Positions 1 through 6,384 of a stretch of 64,000 nucleotides of DNA are shown one piece after another. The stretch is from a virus: positions 186,001 to 250,000 of the IMG/VR virus record IMGVR_UViG_3300034060_001466. The stretch is one strand, 5' to 3'. Below the pieces are notes generated by a model. That model searched no databases and was not told where the DNA came from. It was given only the letters and a program-made list of their open reading frames with translations. Each line of letters begins with the position of its first letter. The first letter of the stretch is position 1. Made by a program: the position numbers and the translations under genes.

Positions 1-638
1 ATAATTCCGTACTTAACTGCCTCTTCAGCATTTAACCAGAAATCTCTGGTTGCATCCTTCTTTACTTGGTCAGCTTTCTTACCACAGTATTTACCAAGTA
101 GAACGAAAAGTTCATGATTGACTTTTTGCCATTCAGCCCAGTCAACTTCAGCATCCTGAATATTGCCGCTAAAACCGCCAGACGATTGGTGCAGCATTGT
201 GGTTGAGTGTCTTAGGGAACTACGTTTGCCTTTTGTTCCTGCGCCCAATAGCACTGATCCCATCGATGCGGCCATGCCAGTATTTACGGTTCGGATATCG
301 GCTTTGATATAGTCCATTACGTCGACCATTGATAGACCAGACTTAACCGATCCTCCTGGAGAGTCAACGTGCATTGTGATATCTGAATTATCAACAGAAT
401 CTAGGAACATTAACTGAGCCTGTACAATAGTTGACATGTAGTCGTTTACTGGTCCAGCGACCCATAGAATACGATCCCTCATTAATCTGGAGAAAATATC
501 CATTTGAGTAACTCGCATTTCACGTTCCTCTAAAATATAAGGAGTCATCGATGACTCAACTTGTTTACCGTAATAATCTAATTTCAATGAGGACACCCCG
601 TGCTCGCTCATTGCGTACTTTTGAAATTCATTCATCAT
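1..638 (-). CDS. clpP: ClpP-type serine protease, 3' end cut by the window edge
   Basis: The frame opens at the paired Met codons at 638 and runs off the left edge, so the C-terminus is missing. It reads as peptidase family S14: an SPGG motif, the nucleophile Ser in MAASMGS, the His in MLHQSSGG, and a late RDFWLNAEEA block where ClpP carries its conserved RD..M.A.EA region. ClpP forms barrel-shaped degradation chambers with Clp ATPases; ClpP folds also serve some phages as head-maturation proteases. Which role applies cannot be settled here, but this window encodes at least 15 proteins with a putative cleavable head tag. A GGTATATTAA box lies just upstream. The family is clear; the role is open. 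Confidence 0.85.
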   Translation of the reverse strand, partial: MMNEFQKYAMSEHGVSSLKLDYYGKQVESSMTPYILEEREMRVTQMDIFSRLMRDRILWVAGPVNDYMSTIVQAQLMFLDSVDNSDITMHVDSPGGSVKSGLSMVDVMDYIKADIRTVNTGMAASMGSVLLGAGTKGKRSSLRHSTTMLHQSSGGFSGNIQDAEVDWAEWQKVNHELFVLLGKYCGKKADQVKKDATRDFWLNAEEAVKYGI

Positions 639-667
639 GGTATTAATATACCAATATGAATAGACAA

Positions 668-1537
668 TTAGAAGTTATTAGTAGATGAATTATAGAAAAC
701 TAATCCGGTTACATTAGTCGTTTTAGTGATAGTCGGAGTTGAGTAGTTAAATGTTAGTACATCACCTCCACCGCGTTCGCCAAATTGAATTCGGACCGGA
801 TAATACGCGCCGGCCGTTAATGATGCTGTACCTGATGCTTCTACCGGCCCATGTAATCCACCATTATTAACCGTTGCATTTGTTGTAGTGAAACCGGTCT
901 GAGCATTTGCACCTATCCACATATACGATGCATCATCACTTGATGTGTAAAATGTATAAGTTTCAGTAGTAGCTGGTTTGAAATAACCTAACCATTGGCA
1001 ACTAAAATCTGATCCATCGTCTGTTCCCGGTTCAGTAATTACAGTAGTTTGTACTGAAGTAGCTGGATTTGCTCCGAATGTTTGAGGCGTTGCGGTTGCA
1101 AAGAAACTGACATTATCTGCAAAATACCCAGAGTATGTAGTTTTATATAAACCTGCAACGTAAGGCTGAACCCATGAAGTCCAAAATCCATTTGAATTTA
1201 ACCAAGTAAGAGCAGCCGATGCGCTAGCTAAATTAGGAGATCCTCCCAAGTCCCTCTTTAAATAATTCGCCAGGTCTAGAAAAGATTGATCGGTTTTAGC
1301 TGCACTTCTGGCAAATCGAACTGTTCCGATTGCGCCTAATTGAGTTGGCTGATTACCTGCAGGTACAGGTCTACAAATTAAGTAACCGGTTGTATCTTCA
1401 GGTCCCATCCACCAAGTAACTCCGCCTGGCTGAGCTGAATAGTCTTGAGCAGACTCGCCTATTGCAAGATTTACTAAATTAGTAGCTCCTGAGATTGTAG
1501 CTTGCGATGGGTTGTATGCAAATGGAGTAGTCGCCAT
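668..1537 (-). CDS. PA14/GLEYA-like carbohydrate-binding structural protein
   Basis: 289 residues with no signal peptide. The second half (about 165-285) resembles a PA14/GLEYA lectin-like domain: LGYFKPATTETYTFYTSSDD, then an SLTAGAYYPVRIQFGE strand pair and a GGGDVLTFNY end. The first half has no recognised domain and is rich in Asn, Ser, Thr and aromatic residues, as in tail-fibre or head-decoration proteins. A late-type ATAAATAA box sits at 1559-1567 before the start, so a virion role is likely. Receptor or glycan binding is inferred from the fold only. Confidence 0.6.
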   Translation of the reverse strand: MATTPFAYNPSQATISGATNLVNLAIGESAQDYSAQPGGVTWWMGPEDTTGYLICRPVPAGNQPTQLGAIGTVRFARSAAKTDQSFLDLANYLKRDLGGSPNLASASAALTWLNSNGFWTSWVQPYVAGLYKTTYSGYFADNVSFFATATPQTFGANPATSVQTTVITEPGTDDGSDFSCQWLGYFKPATTETYTFYTSSDDASYMWIGANAQTGFTTTNATVNNGGLHGPVEASGTASLTAGAYYPVRIQFGERGGGDVLTFNYSTPTITKTTNVTGLVFYNSSTNNF

Positions 1538-1558
1538 CCAATTAATTATTTTGTGTTA

Positions 1559-1567
1559 TTATTTATC
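1559..1567 (-). promoter_or_regulatory. Late promoter (ATAAATAA type)
   Basis: Reads GATAAATAA on the minus strand, about 20 bases upstream of the adhesin-like gene start. It matches the T4 late consensus TATAAATA. Confidence 0.6.
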
Positions 1568-1573
1568 TCACAT

Positions 1574-1599
1574 AAAAAAACCGGCTGACGCCGGTTTTA
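1574..1599. terminator. Bidirectional intrinsic terminator
   Basis: ACCGGC/GCCGGT stem with a four-base loop, flanked by an A run on one side and a T run on the other. On the minus strand it ends the frame-broken gene at 1625-2049. Confidence 0.75.
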
Positions 1600-1624
1600 A
1601 TTATTAATGAATGGTGGTTTAAAA

Positions 1625-2049
1625 TCAAAAGAGTGCTGTGTCATCGCTGCTCTGTTCAGCTACACTCTTTTTATCTCCTCTTCCGGCAATTAAGTACCTT
1701 TCAATTCGATGTTTATATAGTCAGAGTCTATAGTATCCCTTTGCCATATCCGCAAGACACGTTGCAGCGTAGTAACCATCCCGGCAAGGTTTATTGTACT
1801 GGGTAAAACATTTCCAATCAAGTAGTCATGGCTGCCTTTACTGTTCCTCACGCCTTTGTCCCAAACTCTACCCGCATAGTTACATGCTTTGGTCTTGCTG
1901 GTTGGGGTCAGCAACCACTACTTCATAAAGACGCTAAATGAAATAGCTTGTATCGTTATTGGATGATTTGCCTCTGCAGGTAGTGTCACCCTTTACAACA
2001 TAAACGTTACAAATGTTGGCCTTTTTGGAGTTTCGCGAAAAGTACTCAT
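1625..2049 (-). pseudogene. Frame-broken gene with an SSB-like acidic C-terminal tail
   Basis: No single frame is open, but protein-like sequence passes between two frames: MSTFRET (start 2049), then KKANICNVYVVKGD, then PAEANHPITIQAISFS, then RLYEVVVADPNQQDQSM, then NYAGRVWDKGVRNS and onward to DSDYINIE, and finally ERYLIAGRGDKKS ending in SSDDTALF and a stop at 1625-1627. Five alternating one-base changes (three missing, two extra) would restore an unbroken gene of about 141 codons; the length, 425 nt, is 426 minus one as that requires. The acidic tail with a final Phe recalls single-stranded-DNA-binding proteins, but no OB-fold motif is recognised. Sequencing indels, true decay or an intron-like insert are possible explanations. 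The 74-codon stretch at 1690-1914 is one of the fragments. Confidence 0.5.
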
Positions 2050-2087
2050 CGAAACTTTATTAACTAAAGTGCTAAAAGTTAATGTCT

Positions 2088-2477
2088 TTAAACTGTCTCG
2101 TTTTCTCCTGCAAAAAAGTTCAGGATTGAACGGCTATTGCGTTGCTCATTTGATAAGCACTCAACTTGAATTTTCTTCTCTTGAATTTCTCTCTGTAAAG
2201 CGTCATGCTCTGATCGAAGGCCTGCTAATTCAGAATTGAACTTTGTACGCTCAATGAATTCAGCATCTCTTGCCTCTGCATTAGAGAAAGTTTTCTTTCC
2301 GTTTGCATCAACTTCAGAGTTAATTTCAACCTTGATTTTTGACTGGATATTGGAGATTAATTCGGTACTCTTGTTAGACTCAGTGTTTAGGTCTAAAATT
2401 TCCATTTGCAATTCTTGGATTGCTTGAGGCAATTCCATTAATCGTTCTACTGTGTTAGTTAAATTTGTATTTGTCAT
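2088..2477 (-). CDS. Coiled-coil protein of unknown function
   Basis: The Met at 2477 (MTNTNLTNTVERL) is preferred over an upstream GTG because an AT-rich leader ending AAAACAA precedes it. The roughly 129 residues are almost wholly helical and charged, with heptad-like Leu/Ile spacing (MEILDLNTESNKSTELI; LAGLRSEHDALQREIQEKKI), so an extended coiled coil is likely. It ends FFAGENETV. A TATAGT-type promoter box lies at about 2500-2512. The frame-broken gene follows 39 bases downstream, so the two may be cotranscribed. Not recognised. Confidence 0.7.
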   Translation of the reverse strand: MTNTNLTNTVERLMELPQAIQELQMEILDLNTESNKSTELISNIQSKIKVEINSEVDANGKKTFSNAEARDAEFIERTKFNSELAGLRSEHDALQREIQEKKIQVECLSNEQRNSRSILNFFAGENETV

Positions 2478-2499
2478 TTGTTTTAAATTAAGATACACT

Positions 2500-2513
2500 A
2501 TTACTATACTATT
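2500..2513 (-). promoter_or_regulatory. AGTATAGT-type promoter
   Basis: Minus strand reads TTAATAGTATAGTAATAG just before the 2477 start. It is one of many AGTATAAT-like boxes in the window. Confidence 0.5.
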
Positions 2514-2561
2514 AAAAATCGATTTAGGTTTAATCGGATGATAAAAAATCTAAAAAATTTG

Positions 2562-2635
2562 TGGACCATTCAGGGCTCGAACCTGAGACCTTCGCATTAT
2601 GAGTGCGCTGCTCTAACCAACTGAGCTAAAGGTCC
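2562..2635 (-). tRNA. tRNA-CAT (elongator Met or Ile2)
   Basis: Full cloverleaf. Acceptor GGACCTT, anticodon loop CTCATAA, T loop TTCGAGC. CAT could be elongator Met or, with lysidine, Ile. No encoded CCA. The initiator tRNA is a separate gene at 4801-4872. Confidence 0.9.
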
Positions 2636-2686
2636 TGGTGGAGGGATTATTTTTTTAGAGTAGAATTCGCCCACCTCAAAACTACT

Positions 2687-2774
2687 TGGTGCCGCAGGTA
2701 GGATTCGAACCTACTCAGCCTTACGACAACAGATTTACAGTCTGTCCTGACTCTCCAACTTCAGCGCTACGGCA
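2687..2774 (-). tRNA. tRNA-Tyr(GTA)
   Basis: Class II cloverleaf with a long variable arm and anticodon loop CTGTAAA. Acceptor TGCCGTA/TGCGGCA, followed by discriminator A and an encoded CCA. Confidence 0.9.
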
Positions 2775-2911
2775 GGTAAGGAAATGAGAAGATGGTTCAG
2801 TGGACATCTCATTTTACGATTAGCATTACTCTGGTGAATGCCTGCAAACTCCGATTATGTCAGTCAGCATTCACTCTCGAACTATTGACACAATCATTCC
2901 CTAATCAACCT

Positions 2912-2986
2912 TGGCTGGGTGTCCAGGATTCGAACCTGGGACCACTCGATTAACAGTCGAGAGCTCTACCGCTGAGCTAACACCCA
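2912..2986 (-). tRNA. tRNA-Asn(GTT)
   Basis: Cloverleaf with perfect acceptor TGGGTGT/ACACCCA, anticodon loop CTGTTAA, discriminator G and encoded CCA. Confidence 0.92.
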
Positions 2987-2993
2987 ATAAAAT

Positions 2994-3093
2994 AAAAGAA
3001 CCTCGACCACCATTTCAGCGCAAGCGCGTGCTTTCAGCTAGGCTTGAACGTTACGTCCTAGCTGGTGGAGTCAGCCTCTACTAAGGTTCTTTT
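2994..3093 (-). ncRNA. Structured tRNA spacer bracketed by a 10-bp inverted repeat
   Basis: AAAAGAACCT (2994-3003) is perfectly complementary to AGGTTCTTTT (3084-3093), so the whole spacer between tRNA-Asn and tRNA-Pro can fold as one domain. Inside are a CCACCA/TGGTGG stem and an AGCTAGG/CCTAGCT hairpin. It may be a processing signal or a small RNA; no coding frame is apparent. Confidence 0.5.
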
Positions 3094-3094
3094 G

Positions 3095-3171
3095 TCGAGA
3101 TGGCAGGATTCGAACCTGCGAGTTCTCCTGCTCCCAAAGCAGGCGGGGTAACCGGACTCCCCAACATCTCG
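3095..3171 (-). tRNA. tRNA-Pro(TGG)
   Basis: Cloverleaf with acceptor CGAGATG/CATCTCG, anticodon loop TTTGGGA and T loop TTCGAAT. CCA is not encoded. Confidence 0.9.
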
Positions 3172-3460
3172 ATAATTTGCTCCATACTGAGACTTGTACG
3201 AAGACTGGATTTTAACGGGTTTCTCTGACTGTTTCGAGAACCATATCCCTTATTGACGTCTTAGACTATACGGTCCTCCCCCAATAAGTCTTTTTCATTA
3301 GTGTCTTACCACATAAAAACCTGTCAACTCTCTACGTCGGCGCGGCAGAGTCTTGCTCACGTTTACCCGAATCGATCCCCCATTAAGGTCGAGGACTTTT
3401 TCACTACCATCGCTTTTTTAAAGAATGCGACCAATCTTACTGAGTATCTCTTGCTCATAG
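3172..3460 (-). other. 289-base tRNA-cluster spacer with hairpins
   Basis: No convincing gene. It contains a CTTATTG/CAATAAG hairpin around 3249-3287 and other short stems, in keeping with the structured spacers elsewhere in the cluster. The short open frames across it read through tRNA sequence. Confidence 0.4.
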
Positions 3461-3533
3461 TAGTCCCTGTAGGATTCGAACCTACGACCCTCTGCATGTA
3501 AAACAGATGCTCTACCAACTGAGCTAAAGGACT
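3461..3533 (-). tRNA. tRNA-Val(TAC)
   Basis: Acceptor AGTCCTT/AGGGACT with G-U pairs, anticodon loop TTTACAT, T loop TTCGAAT. CCA is not encoded. Confidence 0.9.
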
Positions 3534-3614
3534 GTTTGATACGCTTTCGCCCCCTGTATGACGTATCACCGATGTTTGAGGTCGGCCTCGAACCATTAAG
3601 GGAGCCACCGGTCG

Positions 3615-3687
3615 AGCGGATGGCGAGAATCGAACTCGCATCTCCAGCTTGGAAGGCTGGAGTAATAAGCCATTATACGACATCCGC
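3615..3687 (-). tRNA. tRNA-Gly(TCC)
   Basis: Perfect acceptor GCGGATG/CATCCGC, anticodon loop CTTCCAA, discriminator T. One of two Gly tRNAs in the array. Confidence 0.92.
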
Positions 3688-3690
3688 TTA

Positions 3691-3766
3691 TGGAGCGGGA
3701 GGCCGGGTTCGAACCGGCGACCTCAACCTTGGCAAGGTTGCGCTCTACCAACTGAGCTACTCCCGC
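3691..3766 (-). tRNA. tRNA-Gly(GCC)
   Basis: Acceptor GCGGGAG/CTCCCGC, anticodon loop TTGCCAA, discriminator T and encoded CCA. Only three bases separate it from tRNA-Gly(TCC). Confidence 0.92.
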
Positions 3767-3945
3767 AAGTGGGTGGGATCAGACGCGTTCTGCCCACCGG
3801 GACCTCGTCGTTAGAAAGTCTTGCGACTAACCAGAGCGTACCGAGACACTATCTAACTTCGACTTGAGGTAGTCACGGCCGCCTCTGATCCTCTCAAGTC
3901 TATTTCGTATCGTGGCAAAATGCGGCACGACCCTAATACGATGTG
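3767..3945 (-). other. Structured spacer between tRNA-Gly and tRNA-Thr
   Basis: 179 bases without a gene. Hairpins are visible: GGTGGG/CCCACC with an inner AGA/TCT extension next to tRNA-Gly, and an eight-base GACTTGAG/CTCAAGTC stem around 3860-3900. Confidence 0.4.
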
Positions 3946-4019
3946 AGCCTCCTGACGGATTCGAACCGCCGACATCCTCATTACAAGTGAGGCGCTCTGG
4001 CCAACTGAGCTAAGGAGGC
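3946..4019 (-). tRNA. tRNA-Thr(TGT)
   Basis: Acceptor GCCTCCT/AGGAGGC, anticodon loop CTTGTAA, T loop TTCGAAT, discriminator T. Confidence 0.92.
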
Positions 4020-4024
4020 AATGT

Positions 4025-4101
4025 TGGTGGACCGTGAGAGACTCGAACTCTCGACCCCCGCAGTGCAAGTGCGGTGCTCTAGCCAACTGAGCTAACAGCC
4101 C
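4025..4101 (-). tRNA. tRNA-Ala(TGC)
   Basis: Acceptor GGGCTGT/ACGGTCC keeps the G3-U70 wobble pair that marks alanine tRNAs. Anticodon loop CTTGCAC, encoded CCA. Confidence 0.93.
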
Positions 4102-4104
4102 ATT

Positions 4105-4246
4105 TAAGAACAACGTTGGAGTACCCGTCTCGCTCCAATCTTAACAGCTTCATCAGAGTTTTCTCTGGGCCCAGGCTGAGGGTGGTGAACTCTTGATCCG
4201 ACCGTGATTGTCGACATCACATTGGCCGGAGAGACCGTTGTTCTTA
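4105..4246 (-). ncRNA. Structured tRNA spacer bracketed by an 11-bp inverted repeat
   Basis: TAAGAACAACG (4105-4115) pairs perfectly with CGTTGTTCTTA (4236-4246), enclosing the spacer between tRNA-Ala and tRNA-Glu. A TTGGAG/CTCCAA hairpin sits inside. Confidence 0.5.
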
Positions 4247-4247
4247 G

Positions 4248-4319
4248 TAGCCCGTACGAGAATCGAACTCGTCTCTCACCCGTGAAAGGGGCGTGTCCTA
4301 ACCGATAGACTAACGGGCC
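4248..4319 (-). tRNA. tRNA-Glu(TTC)
   Basis: Acceptor GGCCCGT/ACGGGCT with a G1-U72 pair, anticodon loop CTTTCAC, T arm ACGAG/CTCGT. Confidence 0.9.
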
Positions 4320-4324
4320 AAATA

Positions 4325-4506
4325 AAAGTATACCGTGCTCCGGTTTTTACTTATGGTTTGTTCCCCATAACCTGATACTGTGCACAGTAGAGCAGGGACC
4401 TGAACAGAGTACCTTGGGTCATTTATATCTCTCCGGTTGGGTAGCTAATCCCATGGAGCCAAGGTTCCTTTCATCCGTGCAAGTCGGACTTCTGTTGATA
4501 TACTTT
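4325..4506 (-). ncRNA. Structured tRNA spacer bracketed by an 8-bp inverted repeat
   Basis: AAAGTATA (4325-4332) pairs with TATACTTT (4499-4506), so the 182-base spacer between tRNA-Glu and tRNA-Asp can close on itself. No gene is seen inside. Confidence 0.4.
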
Positions 4507-4508
4507 CG

Positions 4509-4580
4509 CGGTCCCACCGGGAATCGAACCCGGCATACCGCCGTGACAGGGCGGCGTTATAGCCGATTAACTACAGGACC
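4509..4580 (-). tRNA. tRNA-Asp(GTC)
   Basis: Acceptor GGTCCTG/TGGGACC, anticodon loop CTGTCAC with stem CCGCC/GGCGG, discriminator G. Confidence 0.92.
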
Positions 4581-4631
4581 ATTTCTCTCCAGTTCACTCC
4601 TACCCTGTGGGTATACCGTGACGGGTTGTTT

Positions 4632-4684
4632 ATCCATGCAAATCTACCTGAAGAGCGATTGGTTTGCGCTCGACGTGCATGGAT
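4632..4684 (-). ncRNA. Spacer hairpin between tRNA-Asp and the tRNA-like RNA
   Basis: ATCCATGCA (4632-4640) pairs perfectly with TGCATGGAT (4676-4684). It is a shorter version of the bracketed spacers in the same array. Confidence 0.4.
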
Positions 4685-4689
4685 CCGGG

Positions 4690-4795
4690 TGATTAGAGCC
4701 GGACTCGAACCGGATACCGTGCAAGACGGAGTAGACAACCTTACCTCTTTCGAGTTCGGGACTTGGGTACCATCCCGCATTACGCCCATCTAATC
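4690..4795 (-). ncRNA. tRNA-like RNA without a readable anticodon arm (a)
   Basis: Seven-pair acceptor GATTAGA/TCTAATC, discriminator A, and a T arm built on CCGG-TTCGAGT-CCGG. The interior is about 30 bases longer than in a normal tRNA: a GGGA/TCCC hairpin, a CTC-GAAA-GAG tetraloop hairpin and a CCGT/ACGG stem beside the T arm, with no 5-7-5 anticodon stem-loop having U33. It could be a class II tRNA with an insertion or a dedicated tRNA mimic. Confidence 0.5.
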
Positions 4796-4800
4796 ATTAG

Positions 4801-4872
<72 letters not shown>

Positions 4873-4877
4873 ATATG

Positions 4878-4948
4878 TTGTCCCGCAAGGATTCGAACCT
4901 CGATCTTCTGGACCAAAACCAGACGTGCTGCCATTACACCACAGGACA
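4878..4948 (-). tRNA. tRNA-Gln(TTG)
   Basis: Acceptor TGTCCTG/CGGGACA, anticodon loop TTTTGGT, T loop TTCGAAT, discriminator A. Confidence 0.92.
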
Positions 4949-4989
4949 ATTTTCAATCTCCAATAAGTCAAAGAACTCTTGTTAAACTT

Positions 4990-5006
4990 ATATGATTACT
5001 ATACCA
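4990..5006 (-). promoter_or_regulatory. GGTATAGT promoter inside the tRNA cluster
   Basis: Minus strand reads TGTGGTATAGTAATC in the 97-base gap upstream of tRNA-Gln. It is placed to start a second transcript for the downstream part of the tRNA array. Confidence 0.45.
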
Positions 5007-5045
5007 CATTAGGTTTAATTTAGTCACTTTCTTTCGAAAGATTTG

Positions 5046-5116
5046 CACGGTCGGAGAGATTCGAACTCCCATCTAGGGTTTTGGAGACCCGCATGCTACC
5101 ATTGCACCACATCCGT
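5046..5116 (-). tRNA. tRNA-Trp(CCA)
   Basis: Anticodon loop CTCCAAA with stem GGGT/ACCC. Acceptor ACGGATG/CGACCGT has one A-A mismatch. Discriminator G. Confidence 0.85.
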
Positions 5117-5125
5117 GTATTCTTT

Positions 5126-5203
5126 TGGTTGCGGGACCCGGACTCGAACCGGGAACTTCAGCTTATGAGACTGACGAGATAACCGCTTTCTACGCATCCC
5201 GCA
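5126..5203 (-). tRNA. tRNA-CAT (Met or Ile2)
   Basis: Perfect acceptor TGCGGGA/TCCCGCA, anticodon loop CTCATAA on stem TCAGT/GCTGA, encoded CCA. This is the third CAT tRNA; with the initiator at 4801 and another at 2562, one of the pair is probably Ile2. Confidence 0.88.
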
Positions 5204-5208
5204 ATGTT

Positions 5209-5285
5209 TGGTTGGAATAATAGGAATCGAACCTATAACCTTTCGCGTATCAGGCGAATGCTCTAACCAATTGAGCTATATTCCA
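5209..5285 (-). tRNA. tRNA-Ile(GAT)
   Basis: Acceptor TGGAATA/TATTCCA, anticodon loop CTGATAC, encoded CCA. Confidence 0.92.
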
Positions 5286-5291
5286 GTTTAG

Positions 5292-5365
5292 TGTCCCCGA
5301 CAGGACTCGAACCTGTGACTCCCTCATTAAAAGTGAGGTGCTCTAACCAACTGAGCTACGAAGAC
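5292..5365 (-). tRNA. tRNA-Lys(TTT)
   Basis: Acceptor GTCTTCG/CGGGGAC with G-U pairs, anticodon loop CTTTTAA, T loop TTCGAGT. Confidence 0.92.
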
Positions 5366-5443
5366 CTGTGTATTTAGACCTGTAACTCTGGGAGTCACTG
5401 GGCCTTTAGCGTTTACGTTTCATATTCTTATTCATTTTTTTGT

Positions 5444-5519
5444 TGGTGGTGAGGGGCGGGATCGAACCGCCGACACCAGGATTTTCAGTCCTGTGCTCTA
5501 CCATCTGAGCTACCTCACC
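5444..5519 (-). tRNA. tRNA-Phe(GAA)
   Basis: Perfect acceptor GGTGAGG/CCTCACC, anticodon loop CTGAAAA, encoded CCA. First tRNA of the array in transcription order. Confidence 0.93.
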
Positions 5520-5528
5520 ATGCTAAAA

Positions 5529-5560
5529 CAAAAAACCTCGAATTTTTTAGGTTCGAGGTT
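5529..5560 (-). terminator. Intrinsic terminator between a small gene and the tRNA array
   Basis: Nine-base AACCTCGAA/TTCGAGGTT stem followed on the minus strand by a T run. It lies directly between the 43-codon gene and tRNA-Phe, so the tRNA array needs its own promoter or read-through. Confidence 0.75.
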
Positions 5561-5584
5561 CGTTGTTGTTAGTTATGTAATTTC

Positions 5585-5716
5585 TTAACTTATACCACTA
5601 GAACCTCGCAATACCCCAAAATCTTTAATCGTCTCCATTGCAATCACATTAACTGTGCCTGCCGGATACTGATTCCAGTTTTGAGTATTTTTTGATATGT
5701 TCGTAGTTATTTGCAC
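5585..5716 (-). CDS. Small late protein, unknown function
   Basis: A 43-codon frame with a GTG start: MQITTNISKNTQNWNQYPAG and on to a GSSGIS end. Support is the late box GATAAATAA 20 bases upstream, an A-rich leader and a terminator after the stop. The composition (WNQYPAGTVNVIAM) recalls a beta-rich structural fragment. Too short to assign. Confidence 0.55.
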   Translation of the reverse strand: MQITTNISKNTQNWNQYPAGTVNVIAMETIKDFGVLRGSSGIS

Positions 5717-5736
5717 GAGTTTAATTTTTTTGTCTA

Positions 5737-5746
5737 GTTATTTATC
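5737..5746 (-). promoter_or_regulatory. Late promoter (ATAAATAA type)
   Basis: Minus strand GATAAATAAC before the 43-codon gene. A GGTATAATAA box overlaps just upstream (5750-5760), giving tandem late and middle-type signals. Confidence 0.6.
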
Positions 5747-5792
5747 TAGTTATTATACCAACTTTTTAAAAAAGGTTTCCCTTTACTAAAAA

Positions 5793-6356
5793 TTACTTTA
5801 TCATTGCTGCAAGTTTTTCGTTTGCTTGATCGATCTTAGAGAATTTAGACTCAAAGAAAGACTTTAACTTGGCAACGATTGCTGTGATTTTACCAGACAA
5901 CCTAGCAACGATCGCTTTAGCTTTATCAGTTAATTTAGATTCATCTAGTTTTTCAATATCGTATGAGTGTTTTACGTTTGATATTGCTGTGTTTTGTCTA
6001 ACACATTCGTTGATAATTGCTTGAGCAGCAGCATCGACTAACCCTAGTGCCTGCTCTACAGCTTTAGCATAAGATGGGTTTTCAGAAGATCCGCCGTATC
6101 TTGAAATCTTGATAACGTATTTTTCAGTTGTTGCAAGCTTATCATTTAGGACTTTCATTGCATCAAAGATCGGCTTCATTGTTGCATCAAATGCACCAAG
6201 CTCAGTATTGATAGCTTTTGTTTCAGCTGTCAATTCTTTTAATCGAGTTTTGATTTCGTGAATTCTATCAAGCTTAGCAACGATAGTTTTATCTTTGATT
6301 TGAGCTTCGTTAATCTTTGCTTCGTTAACAAATTGTGTGAATCTTTTAAGTTTCAT
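5793..6356 (-). CDS. Head-tagged coiled-coil protein (putative internal head protein)
   Basis: 187 residues beginning MKLKRFTQFVNEAKINEA. This start resembles the capsid-targeting sequence of T4 internal proteins (MKTYQEFIAEA), which carries those proteins into the prohead and is cut after Glu by the head protease. The same kind of N-terminus recurs on at least 14 other proteins here. The body is Lys/Ala-rich helix with coiled-coil spacing (IHEIKTRLKELTAETKAI), like T4 IP proteins. A late box lies upstream. Targeting and cleavage are inferred from sequence likeness and genomic pattern. Confidence 0.6.
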   Translation of the reverse strand: MKLKRFTQFVNEAKINEAQIKDKTIVAKLDRIHEIKTRLKELTAETKAINTELGAFDATMKPIFDAMKVLNDKLATTEKYVIKISRYGGSSENPSYAKAVEQALGLVDAAAQAIINECVRQNTAISNVKHSYDIEKLDESKLTDKAKAIVARLSGKITAIVAKLKSFFESKFSKIDQANEKLAAMIK

Positions 6357-6373
6357 TTTAAAAAGTAATTTTT

Positions 6374-6384
6374 GTTTATTTATT
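6374..6384 (-). promoter_or_regulatory. Late promoter (AATAAATAA type)
   Basis: Minus strand TTAATAAATAAAC about 20 bases before the 6356 start, overlapping the stop region of the gene at 6383-6934. Confidence 0.5.

Noticed and set aside
1690-1914. Stand-alone 74-codon gene with TTG start
   Set aside because: Better explained as one block of the frame-broken gene at 1625-2049; a stop codon sits just before the TTG.
1600-2080. tmRNA or group I/II intron in the structured 1.6-2.1 kb region
   Set aside because: No tmRNA ends, group II domain V or convincing group I core elements could be found; the frame-broken gene explains the sequence better.
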